From assembly GCF_002614725.1 (NCBI RefSeq), contig NZ_MRZN01000023.1:1-37700 (forward strand): a DNA stretch of 37,700 nt, read 5' to 3'. The stretch is from Staphylococcus edaphicus. Its GTDB lineage: Bacteria > Bacillota > Bacilli > Staphylococcales > Staphylococcaceae. The notes beneath the pieces were generated by a model. The model searched no databases. It was not told the DNA's origin and worked only from the letters and a program-made list of their open reading frames with translations. Made by a program: the position numbers and the translations under genes. Below, one piece after another: positions 6,397 through 13,731 of the stretch; the stretch's first letter is position 1; the number at the start of each line of letters is the position of its first letter.

Positions 6397-6822
6397 TTAA
6401 TCTACAACAGATACGTTTAAGTCAACGTCGATATTACCGCGTGTTGCTTTTGAATATGGACAAAATTCATGCGCATCTTGTAAATATTTTTCTGCTTCTT
6501 CTTGGGATAATACATTTTTAACTTTTGCATCAATAGAAACGCTTAATTTAGGGCTTTCAGCATCTGGATCATCCTCTAGACGAACGGTTAAAGTAACTTC
6601 AGGTTCTGCACCTCTTACTTTATTTTGTTTTAAGATTAAATCAAATGCACCATTAAAGCATGAAGCGTAACCTGCTGCGAACAATTGCTCTGGATTTGTA
6701 CCTTTTTCAGCATCTGCTTGAGCCGGTGGTACAACTGCTACATCGATTGCTTTATCATCAGTTTGAACGTGACCATTACGTCCACCTGTGTTTGTCGCTT
6801 TTGTTTCATAATTTACTGCCAT
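6397..6822 (-). CDS. ohr: Organic hydroperoxide resistance protein, Ohr subfamily of OsmC
   Basis: A 141-residue cytosolic thiol peroxidase that reduces organic and fatty-acid hydroperoxides in characterised Ohr proteins, using lipoylated proteins as reductant. The reactive cysteine is Cys55 in [12 protein letters not shown] and the resolving cysteine is Cys121 in [13 protein letters not shown]. Both motifs and the length match Ohr rather than the longer OsmC form. It starts [19 protein letters not shown] with AGGAGG seven bases before the ATG. It is a single gene with a strong terminator. No ohrR regulator is next to it. Its leader carries GTATAAGAA repeats also seen before the acetyltransferase gene. 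Confidence 0.9.
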   Translation of the reverse strand: MAVNYETKATNTGGRNGHVQTDDKAIDVAVVPPAQADAEKGTNPEQLFAAGYASCFNGAFDLILKQNKVRGAEPEVTLTVRLEDDPDAESPKLSVSIDAKVKNVLSQEEAEKYLQDAHEFCPYSKATRGNIDVDLNVSVVD

Positions 6823-6891
6823 TTTATTACCTCCTAAAATTCTTCATATACTTAATCTACCCGACAAATTATATTTAAATCATTTTAAGTG

Positions 6892-6934
6892 TATAAGAAC
6901 GAAGCAATGCTATCTATGATCAGCGTATAAGAAT
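6892..6934 (-). repeat. Two GTATAAGAA elements upstream of ohr
   Basis: GTATAAGAA occurs at 6892-6900 and 6926-6934. The first, with the following CGAAGCAATGCTAT, closely matches the block upstream of the acetyltransferase gene (5951-5974). They could be -10 boxes on the minus strand or an operator. Confidence 0.35.
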
Positions 6935-6938
6935 TCAT

Positions 6939-6968
6939 TGTATTCTGTTCTAAAGTTGTTATACAATT
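6939..6968 (+). promoter_or_regulatory. Candidate aroD promoter
   Basis: TTGTAT (6939-6944) and TACAAT (6963-6968) are 18 nt apart, 33 nt before the aroD start codon. Confidence 0.4.
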
Positions 6969-7001
6969 ATTAAAATATTATTAAAAAGAGGGAGTTTTGG
7001 A

Positions 7002-7721
7002 ATGACTGAAGTAAAAGTTGCTGTAACCATTGCGCCAGAACAAGGGCTTTCACAATCAATCGTTAATGACTTAATTCAATATCAAAATGCAATAGACATT
7101 ATTGAATTAAGAGTTGATCAGTGGGCAGATTTTAATGAATCACACTTTGCAGATATTGCAAAAGACATCTCCGAACTAGAATTCAATAAAAAATTACTCG
7201 TTACGTATCGTACTGCACATCAAGGTGGAGAAGGTCAGCTAACAGATGAAGCATACATCCAAGTTTTAGAAAAAATAGTAAATATGCAATATGTAGATAT
7301 GTTAGATGTAGAATTTGAACAATCAGGCTCGTTGAAACCGTTGCAAGATATCATCGACCTGGCACATAAAAATCAAATTCAAGTAGTGCTATCTCATCAT
7401 AATTTTAAAGAAACACCTAAACTTGAAGCAATAAAGCATTTATATTATAAAATGCAGCAATTAGAATCAGATTATATCAAAGTCGCAGTAATGCCACATA
7501 GCAAGCAAGACGTACTTAATTTGTTGAGTGCGATGTCTGAGACAGCAGACCATGTATCACAGCATGTGGTGGGGATTGCTATGTCTAAAATAGGTTTGAT
7601 ATCACGAACTGCACAAGGCGTATTTGGTGGTTCGATTTCATATGGCTGTCTAGATACACCAAAAGCACCAGGACAGATTCATGTTTTATCATTGAAAGAC
7701 CAACTTAAAATGTACGAGTAA
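7002..7721 (+). CDS. aroD: 3-dehydroquinate dehydratase, type I
   Basis: A 239-residue cytosolic enzyme that converts 3-dehydroquinate to 3-dehydroshikimate, the third step of the shikimate pathway. The type I fold is shown by IELRVDQ (about 34-40), LLVTYRT (65-71), the catalytic histidine in VVLSHHNF (His133) and the Schiff-base lysine in YIKVAVMPHS (Lys160). The substrate loop RTAQGVFGGSISYGC and the C-terminal PKAPGQI are also present. Length equals other staphylococcal AroD proteins. The sequence differs considerably from S. aureus AroD as I recall it, which is one reason to place the window outside S. aureus. GAGGGAG precedes the ATG. It is a single gene; the next gene has its own promoter. 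Confidence 0.95.
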   Translation: MTEVKVAVTIAPEQGLSQSIVNDLIQYQNAIDIIELRVDQWADFNESHFADIAKDISELEFNKKLLVTYRTAHQGGEGQLTDEAYIQVLEKIVNMQYVDMLDVEFEQSGSLKPLQDIIDLAHKNQIQVVLSHHNFKETPKLEAIKHLYYKMQQLESDYIKVAVMPHSKQDVLNLLSAMSETADHVSQHVVGIAMSKIGLISRTAQGVFGGSISYGCLDTPKAPGQIHVLSLKDQLKMYE

Positions 7722-7722
7722 T

Positions 7723-7751
7723 TTGAAAATATATTGTACCTGTCTTATAAT
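7723..7751 (+). promoter_or_regulatory. Promoter of the nitroreductase gene
   Basis: TTGAAA (7723-7728) and TATAAT (7746-7751) are exactly 17 nt apart, starting just after the aroD stop. A good sigmaA-type promoter. Confidence 0.75.
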
Positions 7752-7787
7752 TGAAAATAGTTATCATTAACGAGAGGGCGATATATA

Positions 7788-8327
7788 ATGGAACTACAAG
7801 AAGCAATTGCGAATCGTAGAAGTGTCAAAATATTCAAGAGAGATATGACGATAGATGACAACGCTTTATACCGAGCAATTAAACAAGCTACAGATGCGCC
7901 TAACCATGGTTTAAGAGAACCATGGAGAGTAGTTCATATTGCAAAGAATAGATTAGGAGATATGAGCAAACAGCTATCAGAAATTGCATTTCCAAATTTG
8001 CAAAAAAAACAACAGAATCATTATGATGTAGTGACTCATTTAGGCGGTATGCTTGCCTTAATCGTAAAAGAAGATCCAAGACAAAGAGAAAATTTGGAAA
8101 ATCACATGGCTTTTGGAGCGTTTGCTCAAAATCTAATGTTGCTATTACACGAGGCAGGTATAGGAACATGTTGGAAATCACCGGCATATATTTTTACACC
8201 GGAAATACGTGATCTATTTGGTGTCAAAGATGATGAGAAGTTAGTTGGTTTATTATATTTAACTGATTTAAAAGATCAATTCCCACATAGAGAGCGTCAC
8301 TATAATGAAATCATAGAAAAATTTTAA
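7788..8327 (+). CDS. Nitroreductase family protein (YdjA-like)
   Basis: A 179-residue flavoprotein of the nitroreductase fold, expected to bind FMN and use NAD(P)H. The start MELQEAIANRRSVKIF is the classic FMN-phosphate binding RRSV/I motif (residues about 9-13). APNHGLREPWRVVHI (37-51) and the late EAGIGTCWKSPAYIF (about 124-138) also fit. The length is that of the short YdjA/TdsD-like branch. The natural substrate is unknown. AGAGGG lies nine bases before the ATG, and the gene has its own promoter and terminator. It is convergent with the thioredoxin-like gene. Nothing in the sequence decides between a detoxifying and a metabolic role. Confidence 0.85.
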   Translation: MELQEAIANRRSVKIFKRDMTIDDNALYRAIKQATDAPNHGLREPWRVVHIAKNRLGDMSKQLSEIAFPNLQKKQQNHYDVVTHLGGMLALIVKEDPRQRENLENHMAFGAFAQNLMLLLHEAGIGTCWKSPAYIFTPEIRDLFGVKDDEKLVGLLYLTDLKDQFPHRERHYNEIIEKF

Positions 8328-8348
8328 TTGTTGTCATGATAATTATAG

Positions 8349-8400
8349 ACACACAAAAAGGAAGCTGAAACGTTTAATACGTCTCAGCTTCCTTTTGTGT
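8349..8400. terminator. Bidirectional terminator between nitroreductase and thioredoxin-like genes
   Basis: The arms ACACAAAAAGGAAGCTGA (8351-8368) and TCAGCTTCC-TTTTGTGT (8384-8400) pair over about 17 bp with one bulged A. It lies between two convergent genes and can serve both. Confidence 0.85.
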
Positions 8401-8419
8401 ACTTACAATAGCACATACT

Positions 8420-8740
8420 TTATTTAAAAGTTTCATCTAAAAATGATTCAACTTGATCTGGTGATTTAGCATTAGCTGAATGTAAATGAGCTAATTTTTC
8501 ACCATTTTTGAATACAAGTAAACTAGGAATTCCCATTACATCATTATCTGCCGCTATATCTTCCAATTCATCGCGGTTAACTGTGAACCATTCATAGTCA
8601 TTGTATTTTTCTTGAATTGGATCAATCCACATATCCATGGCTTTACAATCTGGGCACCAACCAGCTTCGAATTTTACTATAACTGGATTATCACTTTGTA
8701 CAGTTGCTTTAAAATCATCATTTGTATTAATAGGTTTCAT
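8420..8740 (-). CDS. Thioredoxin-like protein with WCPDC active site
   Basis: A 106-residue cytosolic thioredoxin-fold protein. The redox site is FEAGWCPDCKAMD (Cys29 and Cys32), with the cis-proline in MGIPSLLVF (about residue 72). The middle residues are PD rather than the GP of standard thioredoxin, which usually changes redox potential and partner choice. This form is a second, thioredoxin-like protein rather than TrxA. Length and KNGEKLAHLHSA follow the family. The start is set by AAAAGGAG seven bases before the ATG. It is a single gene that diverges from the ArsC-like gene, with about 140 nt between them. The substrate is not known. Confidence 0.85.
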   Translation of the reverse strand: MKPINTNDDFKATVQSDNPVIVKFEAGWCPDCKAMDMWIDPIQEKYNDYEWFTVNRDELEDIAADNDVMGIPSLLVFKNGEKLAHLHSANAKSPDQVESFLDETFK

Positions 8741-8883
8741 TGATATTACTCCTTTTCATAGGTATTAATAAAACCATTATAACGAACTACTTCAAATTAT
8801 AAAAAAAATTAGCTTATTAATTAGAGCGTTTTTGTGACAAATTTGATATATTAGTGATAACTAGTTATAGGAGGTACAGAAGA

Positions 8884-9240
8884 ATGATAAAATTTTACCA
8901 GTATCCTAATTGTACAACTTGTAAAAAAGCAGCAAAATTTTTACAAGAATATGGTGTTAGTTTCGAACCAATTGATATCGTCCAACATACACCTACTAAA
9001 AGCGAGTTCAAAGAAATTCTAGACATGACTGATCTCGATATTAATAAATTATTCAATAAACACGGTGCAAAATATCGTGAATTAGGTCTAAAAGATAAGC
9101 TAAATGAATTAACAGATGATGAAAAATTAGATTTATTGTCTGCAAATGGTATGTTAGTTAAAAGACCGCTCGCTATATCCGGAGATAAAGTAACAGTTGG
9201 CTTTAAAGAAGATCAATATAAAGCTACTTGGTTGTCTTAA
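8884..9240 (+). CDS. ArsC/Spx-fold protein (YusI-like)
   Basis: A 118-residue thioredoxin-fold protein of the arsenate reductase/Spx superfamily. It starts MIKFYQYPNCTTCKKAAKF, with a CxxC pair at Cys10 and Cys13. It carries the C-terminal RPLAISGDKVTVGFKEDQY block typical of ArsC-like proteins. ATG 8884 is preceded by AGGAGG; an upstream in-frame ATG at 8854 lies before that site and is rejected. It is next to gcvH, as B. subtilis yusI is next to yusH (gcvH), so the YusI subgroup is the best match. It lacks the RNA polymerase interaction context I would need to call it Spx. Its activity is unknown and it may be a redox or thiol-stress protein. Confidence 0.8.
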   Translation: MIKFYQYPNCTTCKKAAKFLQEYGVSFEPIDIVQHTPTKSEFKEILDMTDLDINKLFNKHGAKYRELGLKDKLNELTDDEKLDLLSANGMLVKRPLAISGDKVTVGFKEDQYKATWLS

Positions 9241-9257
9241 ACAAATTAAGAAGATTA

Positions 9258-9288
9258 AATAATGTCAACGTACTATTTCGACATTATT
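9258..9288 (+). terminator. Hairpin after the ArsC-like gene
   Basis: AATAATGTC (9258-9266) pairs with GACATTATT (9280-9288). There is no T tract, so it is only a weak terminator candidate. Confidence 0.35.
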
Positions 9289-9411
9289 ATGAAAACGCTT
9301 CATCTCTTGTTGTAGAAACATTGAAGAAATTTAAAAGTGTCAATTAATAGTTGATTGTAAGGTAGTCATATGGCATCATAAATATGTAAAAACATTTAGG
9401 AGGGGATTCTC

Positions 9412-9792
9412 GTGGCAGTACCGAATGAATTAAAATATTCTAAAGAACATGAATGGGTAAAAGTTGAAGGTAATACAGTAACTATTGGTATCACTGAATA
9501 CGCACAAGGCGAGCTAGGCGATATCGTATTCGTTGAATTACCAGAAGTTGATGATGAAATTAATGAAGGCGACACTTTTGGTAGTGTTGAATCTGTAAAA
9601 ACAGTTTCAGAACTTTATGCACCAGTTTCAGGGAAAGTTGTAGAATCAAACGAAGCGTTGGAAGATAGCCCAGAATTCGTCAATGAATCACCTTATGAAA
9701 AAGCTTGGATGGTAAAAGTCGAGCTTAGTGATGAAAGTCAATTAGAAGCATTAATGTCAGCAGATCAATACTCTGAAATGATTGGTGAATAA
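9412..9792 (+). CDS. gcvH: Glycine cleavage system H protein
   Basis: A 126-residue lipoyl carrier protein. It shuttles the aminomethyl group between the P and T proteins. In staphylococci and bacilli it is also the first scaffold on which lipoate is made and from which it is passed on. The lipoyl lysine is Lys63 in [15 protein letters not shown], with the usual [10 protein letters not shown]-terminus and GDIVFVELP strand. The start is GTG with AGGAGGGG seven bases upstream. The gcvT and gcvP genes are not here, so GcvH is expressed separately, consistent with its lipoate-relay role. LipA, which builds lipoate on GcvH, is 18 kb away in the same window. Confidence 0.95.
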   Translation: MAVPNELKYSKEHEWVKVEGNTVTIGITEYAQGELGDIVFVELPEVDDEINEGDTFGSVESVKTVSELYAPVSGKVVESNEALEDSPEFVNESPYEKAWMVKVELSDESQLEALMSADQYSEMIGE

Positions 9793-9802
9793 TACAACAT
9801 TG

Positions 9803-9837
9803 AACTCCATGATATAACTATCTTGGAGTTTTTATTT
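9803..9837 (+). terminator. gcvH terminator
   Basis: AACTCCA-T-GATA (9803-9814) and TATC-T-TGGAGTT (9819-9830) pair with one T-T mismatch and a 4-nt loop, followed by TTTATTTTAT. Confidence 0.85.
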
Positions 9838-10038
9838 TATCCTCTTATAACAACACAAGTGTTAAAAAATTGTAAATAGGTTATCTGCCATTTGTTGTAT
9901 TACAAGCGTGTTTAGATGACAAAAATACAATGTAATAATAAGATAAAATTAGAACTATGTAAATTATGTTTATGGCCACTAAGTCTTGTGAAGAACTAGA
10001 TAGAGAAACTTATTATCAACATTTAGAGGGTGGATGTC

Positions 10039-10431
10039 ATGACGATACTAAACCAAGTAATCATTGTCGAAGGAAAGTCAGACAAGAAGCGGGTGAAACA
10101 AGTGATTGATCAACCAATAGATATCATTTGTACCAATGGTACGATGAGTGTCGATAAAATTGATGAGATGATTGATACATTATATGATAAGCAAGTGTAT
10201 ATACTAGTTGATTCTGATGATGAAGGTGAAAAAATTCGTAAATGGTTTAAACATTATTTAAGTGAAAGTAGACATATAAGAATAGATAAGCAATATTGTG
10301 AAGTTGCACGTTGCCCCAAACGATATTTATCTAGAGTGTTAGAAAAACATGGATTTACAGTAAAAGATGAAGAAAAAGTAGCCAAAGCGAAATTGGATTA
10401 TATAGCTGAAAGGGTAAGTTTATTAACATGA
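10039..10431 (+). CDS. Small Toprim-domain protein (YusF-like)
   Basis: A 130-residue protein made almost only of a Toprim domain, the metal-binding nuclease/topoisomerase/primase fold. The glutamate motif is VIIVEGKSDKKRV (Glu11) and the DxD motif is YILVDSDDEGEKI (Asp58, Asp60). It resembles stand-alone Toprim proteins such as B. subtilis YusF and is more distantly similar to RNase M5. ATG 10039 follows GAGGG by about nine bases; an in-frame GTG at 10030 sits inside that site. The stop overlaps the start of the next gene (ATGA), so the two are likely translationally coupled. The substrate is unknown; an RNA-processing or nuclease role is only suggested by the fold. Confidence 0.8.
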   Translation: MTILNQVIIVEGKSDKKRVKQVIDQPIDIICTNGTMSVDKIDEMIDTLYDKQVYILVDSDDEGEKIRKWFKHYLSESRHIRIDKQYCEVARCPKRYLSRVLEKHGFTVKDEEKVAKAKLDYIAERVSLLT

Positions 10432-10727
10432 ATGTAACAAATCAACGACAAGGCAAGATAGATGAATATATCAATGAGGATAAATATCTCATATTTGGTT
10501 ATACGCCTACATGTGGTACATGTAAGGTTTCCGAAAGAATGCTAGACATTGCTAATGAAATTCTAAATTTACCAATTACAAAAATTGATTTGAATTTTCA
10601 TCCGGATTTTAGCCAAACTCAAGAAATACAATCAGTACCTGTATTGATGTTGATGTCAAAAGGAAAAGAACAAAAAAGAATCTATGCTTTTCAATCCGTT
10701 CCTAATTTGTTAGAAAATTTGAAATAA
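10428..10727 (+). CDS. Thioredoxin-like protein (YusE-like)
   Basis: A 99-residue thioredoxin-fold protein. The active site is FGYTPTCGTCKVSERML (Cys29 and Cys32, CGTC), and a cis-proline block QSVPVLMLM (about 73-81) follows. There is no signal peptide, so it is cytosolic. Its ATG overlaps the TGA of the Toprim gene by four bases. It sits just upstream of the met riboswitch, the same neighbours as yusE-yusF beside the met transporter in B. subtilis. The conserved pairing of a CGTC thioredoxin with a Toprim protein suggests a shared function, but none is known to me. No terminator separates it from the riboswitch promoter, which begins 4 nt after its stop. Confidence 0.8.
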   Translation: MNVTNQRQGKIDEYINEDKYLIFGYTPTCGTCKVSERMLDIANEILNLPITKIDLNFHPDFSQTQEIQSVPVLMLMSKGKEQKRIYAFQSVPNLLENLK

Positions 10728-10730
10728 TTA

Positions 10731-10759
10731 TTGACGAAACATTAGTGCGATGGTAGGAT
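10731..10759 (+). promoter_or_regulatory. Promoter of the met transporter operon
   Basis: TTGACG (10731-10736) and TAGGAT (10754-10759) are 17 nt apart, and TGG before the -10 gives an extended -10. Transcription would start about 10766, just before the riboswitch. Confidence 0.75.
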
Positions 10760-10781
10760 TAAAAATAATTAAATAATGAAA

Positions 10782-10940
10782 CTCTTATCACGAGAGGTGG
10801 AGGGATGTGCCCTTTGAAGCCCGGCAACCGTCTGTAACAGAAATGGTGCCAATTCACATAAAGTTCTTAGAAACTTTAGAAGATGAGAGAAGCGCATTTT
10901 GCTTTCTCTATTCTTCAATGAACATAGGGAAAGCATTTTT
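10782..10940 (+). promoter_or_regulatory. SAM-I riboswitch (S-box) with terminator and antiterminator
   Basis: The aptamer spans 10782-10889. P1 is CTCTTATC (10782-10789) with GATGAGAG (10882-10889). The conserved core includes GAGAGGTGGAGGGAT, GAAGCCCGGCAACC and AATGGTGCCAATTC. The terminator arms are 10900-10910 and 10925-10935 (TGCTTTCTCTA / TAGGGAAAGCA), followed by TTTTTATTT. An antiterminator can form between 10879-10893 and 10901-10916, using the 3' arm of P1. SAM binding should stabilise P1, free the terminator and shut off the methionine transporter. Confidence 0.97.
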
Positions 10941-10977
10941 ATTTAATTGAAAGAAAGCAATACAAGGAGGCAACAGG

Positions 10978-12003
10978 ATGATTGAGTTAAATCAAATAGT
11001 CAAAAGGTACAAAACGAAACAACAGGACGTACTTGCTGTAGATCATGTTGATTTAAGTATTCAATCAGGCTCAATTTTTGGTGTTGTTGGTTTTTCAGGA
11101 GCGGGAAAAAGTACTTTAATAAGACTTTTAAATAATCTTGAGCAACCAACTTCAGGAGACGTAATTATTGATGGCGATACCATAGGCAAGCTATCAAAGT
11201 CAGATTTAAGGAAAAAACGTCAAAAAGTGAGTATGATTTTTCAACATTTCAATTTGCTATGGTCACGTACTGTATTAAATAATATTACATTTCCATTAGA
11301 AATCGCGGGTATTTCACGAAAAGAAGCGAAGCAACGAGCGTTAGAATTAGTGGAATTAGTTGGACTAAAAGGCAGAGAACATGCATACCCTTCAGAGTTG
11401 TCTGGTGGACAAAAACAACGTGTCGGTATTGCAAGAGCATTGGCTAATGAACCGTCTGTATTATTATGTGATGAAGCAACAAGTGCTTTGGATCCACAAA
11501 CGACAGATGAAATCTTAGAATTATTATTGAAAATTAAAGATGAGAGAAATTTAACGATTGTGATTATAACTCATGAAATGCATGTTATTAGACGTATTTG
11601 TGATGAAGTTGCTGTCATGGAAAATGGTAAAGTAATCGAGCAAGGTAAAGTTTCAAGTGTCTTTGAAAACCCACAGCATGACGTGACAAAACGCTTTGTG
11701 AAAGATGACTTAAATGATGATTTCGACGAATCTATTAGTGATTTAGTGTCTATTAATGAGAATGATTACGTCGTGCGTTTGAATTTTACTGGGAGCAACG
11801 CAACAGAGCCGTTGGTGTCATACATAACAAAGACGCATAATTTAGATGTGAATATATTGGAAGCCAACATAAAACATACAAAAGATGGATCGCTTGGTTT
11901 TCTAATTATACAATTAACCGTTGCAAATTCAGAAAAATTCGATAAATTCAAAACCGATTTAGAAGCGCAACAAGTGTCAGTGGAGGTGTTAAGACATGGG
12001 TAG
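10978..12003 (+). CDS. metN: Methionine ABC transporter ATP-binding protein
   Basis: A 341-residue ATPase of the methionine importer. Walker A is GFSGAGKST (38-46), the ABC signature is LSGGQKQR (141-148) and Walker B is [13 protein letters not shown] (161-173). Residues about 265-341 form the C-terminal NIL domain, which in MetN proteins binds methionine and inhibits transport. Full length fits the family (about 340). It follows the SAM-I riboswitch by 38 nt, with AAGGAGG before the ATG, and its end overlaps metP by 8 nt. In staphylococci a related system is known to use methionine-containing dipeptides, so both free methionine and small peptides are possible substrates. Confidence 0.95.
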   Translation: MIELNQIVKRYKTKQQDVLAVDHVDLSIQSGSIFGVVGFSGAGKSTLIRLLNNLEQPTSGDVIIDGDTIGKLSKSDLRKKRQKVSMIFQHFNLLWSRTVLNNITFPLEIAGISRKEAKQRALELVELVGLKGREHAYPSELSGGQKQRVGIARALANEPSVLLCDEATSALDPQTTDEILELLLKIKDERNLTIVIITHEMHVIRRICDEVAVMENGKVIEQGKVSSVFENPQHDVTKRFVKDDLNDDFDESISDLVSINENDYVVRLNFTGSNATEPLVSYITKTHNLDVNILEANIKHTKDGSLGFLIIQLTVANSEKFDKFKTDLEAQQVSVEVLRHG

Positions 12004-12691
12004 TTCATTGACTGACATTCTTCAAGAAATGTTTACAATGCCAAACGTAAGTTGGGATGAAGTTTGGCTCGCTACGTATGAAACAATTTATATGACAGCC
12101 ATATCAACTATATTTGCATTTATTCTAGGGTTGATTTTAGGTGTCTTACTGTTTTTATCAGCTAAAAGTAAGTCGCCAATTGCAAGAATATTCTATAGTG
12201 TCGTGTCATTTATTGTGAATTTATTCAGAGCGATTCCGTTTATTATTTTAATATTATTATTAATTCCATTTACAAGTTTAGTATTAGGTACAATCAGTGG
12301 TCCTACAGGTGCCTTGCCAGCATTAATCATTAGTGCAGCACCATTTTATGCAAGATTAGTAGAAATCGCATTTAAAGAAATTGATAAAGGTGTTATTGAA
12401 GCGGCATGGTCTATGGGTGCCAACACTTGGACTGTAGTGAAAAAAGTACTTTTACCTGAAGCGATGCCAGCACTGATATCTGGCATAACAGTGACAGCTA
12501 TTGCATTAGTAGGTTCTACAGCAGTAGCTGGTGTGATTGGCGCAGGTGGTTTAGGTAACTTAGCATATTTGACTGGTTTCACACGAAATCAAAATGATGT
12601 CATCTTCGTTTCAACTATATTAATTCTTATAATTGTATTCATCATTCAATTTATTGGTGACTGGGCAACAAACAAAATTGATAAAAGATAA
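11996..12691 (+). CDS. metP: Methionine ABC transporter permease
   Basis: A 231-residue permease with five or so membrane helices. It carries the EAA loop motif ([29 protein letters not shown], in part), the coupling site for the ATPase. Later [13 protein letters not shown] is typical of MetI/MetP permeases. It starts inside metN (8-nt overlap), with GGAGG in the metN end. metQ begins 23 nt after its stop. Together metN-metP-metQ make a complete importer. metI is an equivalent name used in enterobacteria. Confidence 0.93.
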   Translation: MGSSLTDILQEMFTMPNVSWDEVWLATYETIYMTAISTIFAFILGLILGVLLFLSAKSKSPIARIFYSVVSFIVNLFRAIPFIILILLLIPFTSLVLGTISGPTGALPALIISAAPFYARLVEIAFKEIDKGVIEAAWSMGANTWTVVKKVLLPEAMPALISGITVTAIALVGSTAVAGVIGAGGLGNLAYLTGFTRNQNDVIFVSTILILIIVFIIQFIGDWATNKIDKR

Positions 12692-12714
12692 GTTTATAAA
12701 GGGGAGATTTTTAT

Positions 12715-13530
12715 ATGAAAAAGTTATTCAGTTTAGTGTCAGTGCTTGTACTAGCACTCGTATTAGCAGCATGTGGTAATGGCGGCGGTGGCAAAGATAA
12801 GACAATAACAGTCGGGGCTTCGCCAGCGCCACACGCAGAAATTCTTGAAAAAGCTAAGCCATTATTGAAAGATAAAGGTTATGACTTAAAAATTAAAACA
12901 ATCAATGATTATACAACGCCTAATAAATTATTAGATAAAGGTGAACTCGATGCGAACTTCTTCCAACACACACCTTATTTAAATACTGAGAAAAAAGATA
13001 AAGGTTATAAAGTTGAATCAGCAGGTAATGTTCATTTAGAACCGATGGCCGTATATTCTAAAAAATATAAAAGTTTAAAAGATTTACCTAAAGGTGCGAC
13101 AGTTTACGTATCTAACAACCCTGCCGAAGAAGGTCGTTTCTTAAAATTCTTCCAAGATGCAGGTCTGATTAAAATTAAAGATGGTGTCAAAATTGAAGAT
13201 GCTAAATTTGATGATATTGTAGAAAATAAGAAAGATATCAAATTTAACAATAAACAATCCGCAGAGTACTTACCGAAAATTTATCAAAATGAAGATGCAG
13301 ATGCTGTTATCATTAACTCTAACTTTGCAATTGATCAAAAATTAAGCCCTAAAGATGATTCTATTGTCTTAGAAAAAGCGAAAGATAATCCATATGCAAA
13401 CTTAATTGCAGTAAAAGATGGACATAAAGATGAAAAAAAAATCAAAGCTTTAATGGACGTATTGCAATCAAAAGATATTAAAGACTACATCAACAAGCAT
13501 TACGATGGTGCAGTTGTACCAGCAAAATAA
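12715..13530 (+). CDS. metQ: Methionine (or Gly-Met) binding lipoprotein
   Basis: A 271-residue substrate-binding lipoprotein of the NlpA/MetQ family. The signal peptide ends in the lipobox LAAC with the lipid-modified Cys20, so it is anchored outside the membrane. The mature part begins TITVGASPAPHAEIL and contains DANFFQHTPYLN, NVHLEPMAVYS, VYVSNNPAEEGRFLKFFQDAG and DADAVIINSNFA, all hallmark MetQ segments. S. aureus GmpC, a relative, binds glycyl-methionine, so dipeptide binding is an alternative to free methionine. GGGGAG lies nine bases before the ATG. It is the last gene of the riboswitch-controlled operon and is followed by a strong terminator. Confidence 0.93.
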   Translation: MKKLFSLVSVLVLALVLAACGNGGGGKDKTITVGASPAPHAEILEKAKPLLKDKGYDLKIKTINDYTTPNKLLDKGELDANFFQHTPYLNTEKKDKGYKVESAGNVHLEPMAVYSKKYKSLKDLPKGATVYVSNNPAEEGRFLKFFQDAGLIKIKDGVKIEDAKFDDIVENKKDIKFNNKQSAEYLPKIYQNEDADAVIINSNFAIDQKLSPKDDSIVLEKAKDNPYANLIAVKDGHKDEKKIKALMDVLQSKDIKDYINKHYDGAVVPAK

Positions 13531-13547
13531 TCGCGAATACATTAACA

Positions 13548-13582
13548 AACCCTTTAACTTCAATAGTTAAAGGGTTATTTTT
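13548..13582 (+). terminator. Terminator of the met operon
   Basis: The arms 13548-13559 and 13565-13576 (AACCCTTTAACT) pair perfectly over 12 bp around a 5-nt loop, followed by ATTTTTG. Confidence 0.92.
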
Positions 13583-13658
13583 GAATAATAATAAAAATTT
13601 AGCCAATTTAGAAGGAATTAGGGAAGACGTGTTATGTAAAGTTAACATTATGCGTATT

Positions 13659-13674
13659 GTATTTATATAAATAC
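13659..13674. repeat. Perfect 16-bp palindrome
   Basis: GTATTTATATAAATAC is its own reverse complement, between the met terminator and the CNNM terminator. In DNA this AT-rich it may be chance. Confidence 0.3.
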
Positions 13675-13678
13675 GAAT

Positions 13679-13723
13679 GAAAAAAGTGCAATAGGTACGT
13701 CACTGACGTTAGCCTATTACACT
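13679..13723 (-). terminator. Terminator of the CNNM gene at 13732
   Basis: AGTG-AATAGG (13685-13696) pairs with CCTATT-CACT (13713-13723), with ACGT pairs further in around 13697-13709. On the minus strand TTTTTTC follows. Confidence 0.75.
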
Positions 13724-13731
13724 AATCTTTA

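Noticed and set aside
8884..9240. Transcriptional regulator Spx
   Set aside because: At 118 residues next to gcvH it matches the YusI branch better than the 131-residue Spx.
9241..9411. Possible glycine riboswitch before gcvH
   Set aside because: None of the conserved tandem glycine aptamer elements is present; only a weak hairpin.
10731..10977. T-box leader for the met transporter
   Set aside because: No AGGGUGGNACCGCG core is present; the conserved elements are those of the S-box.
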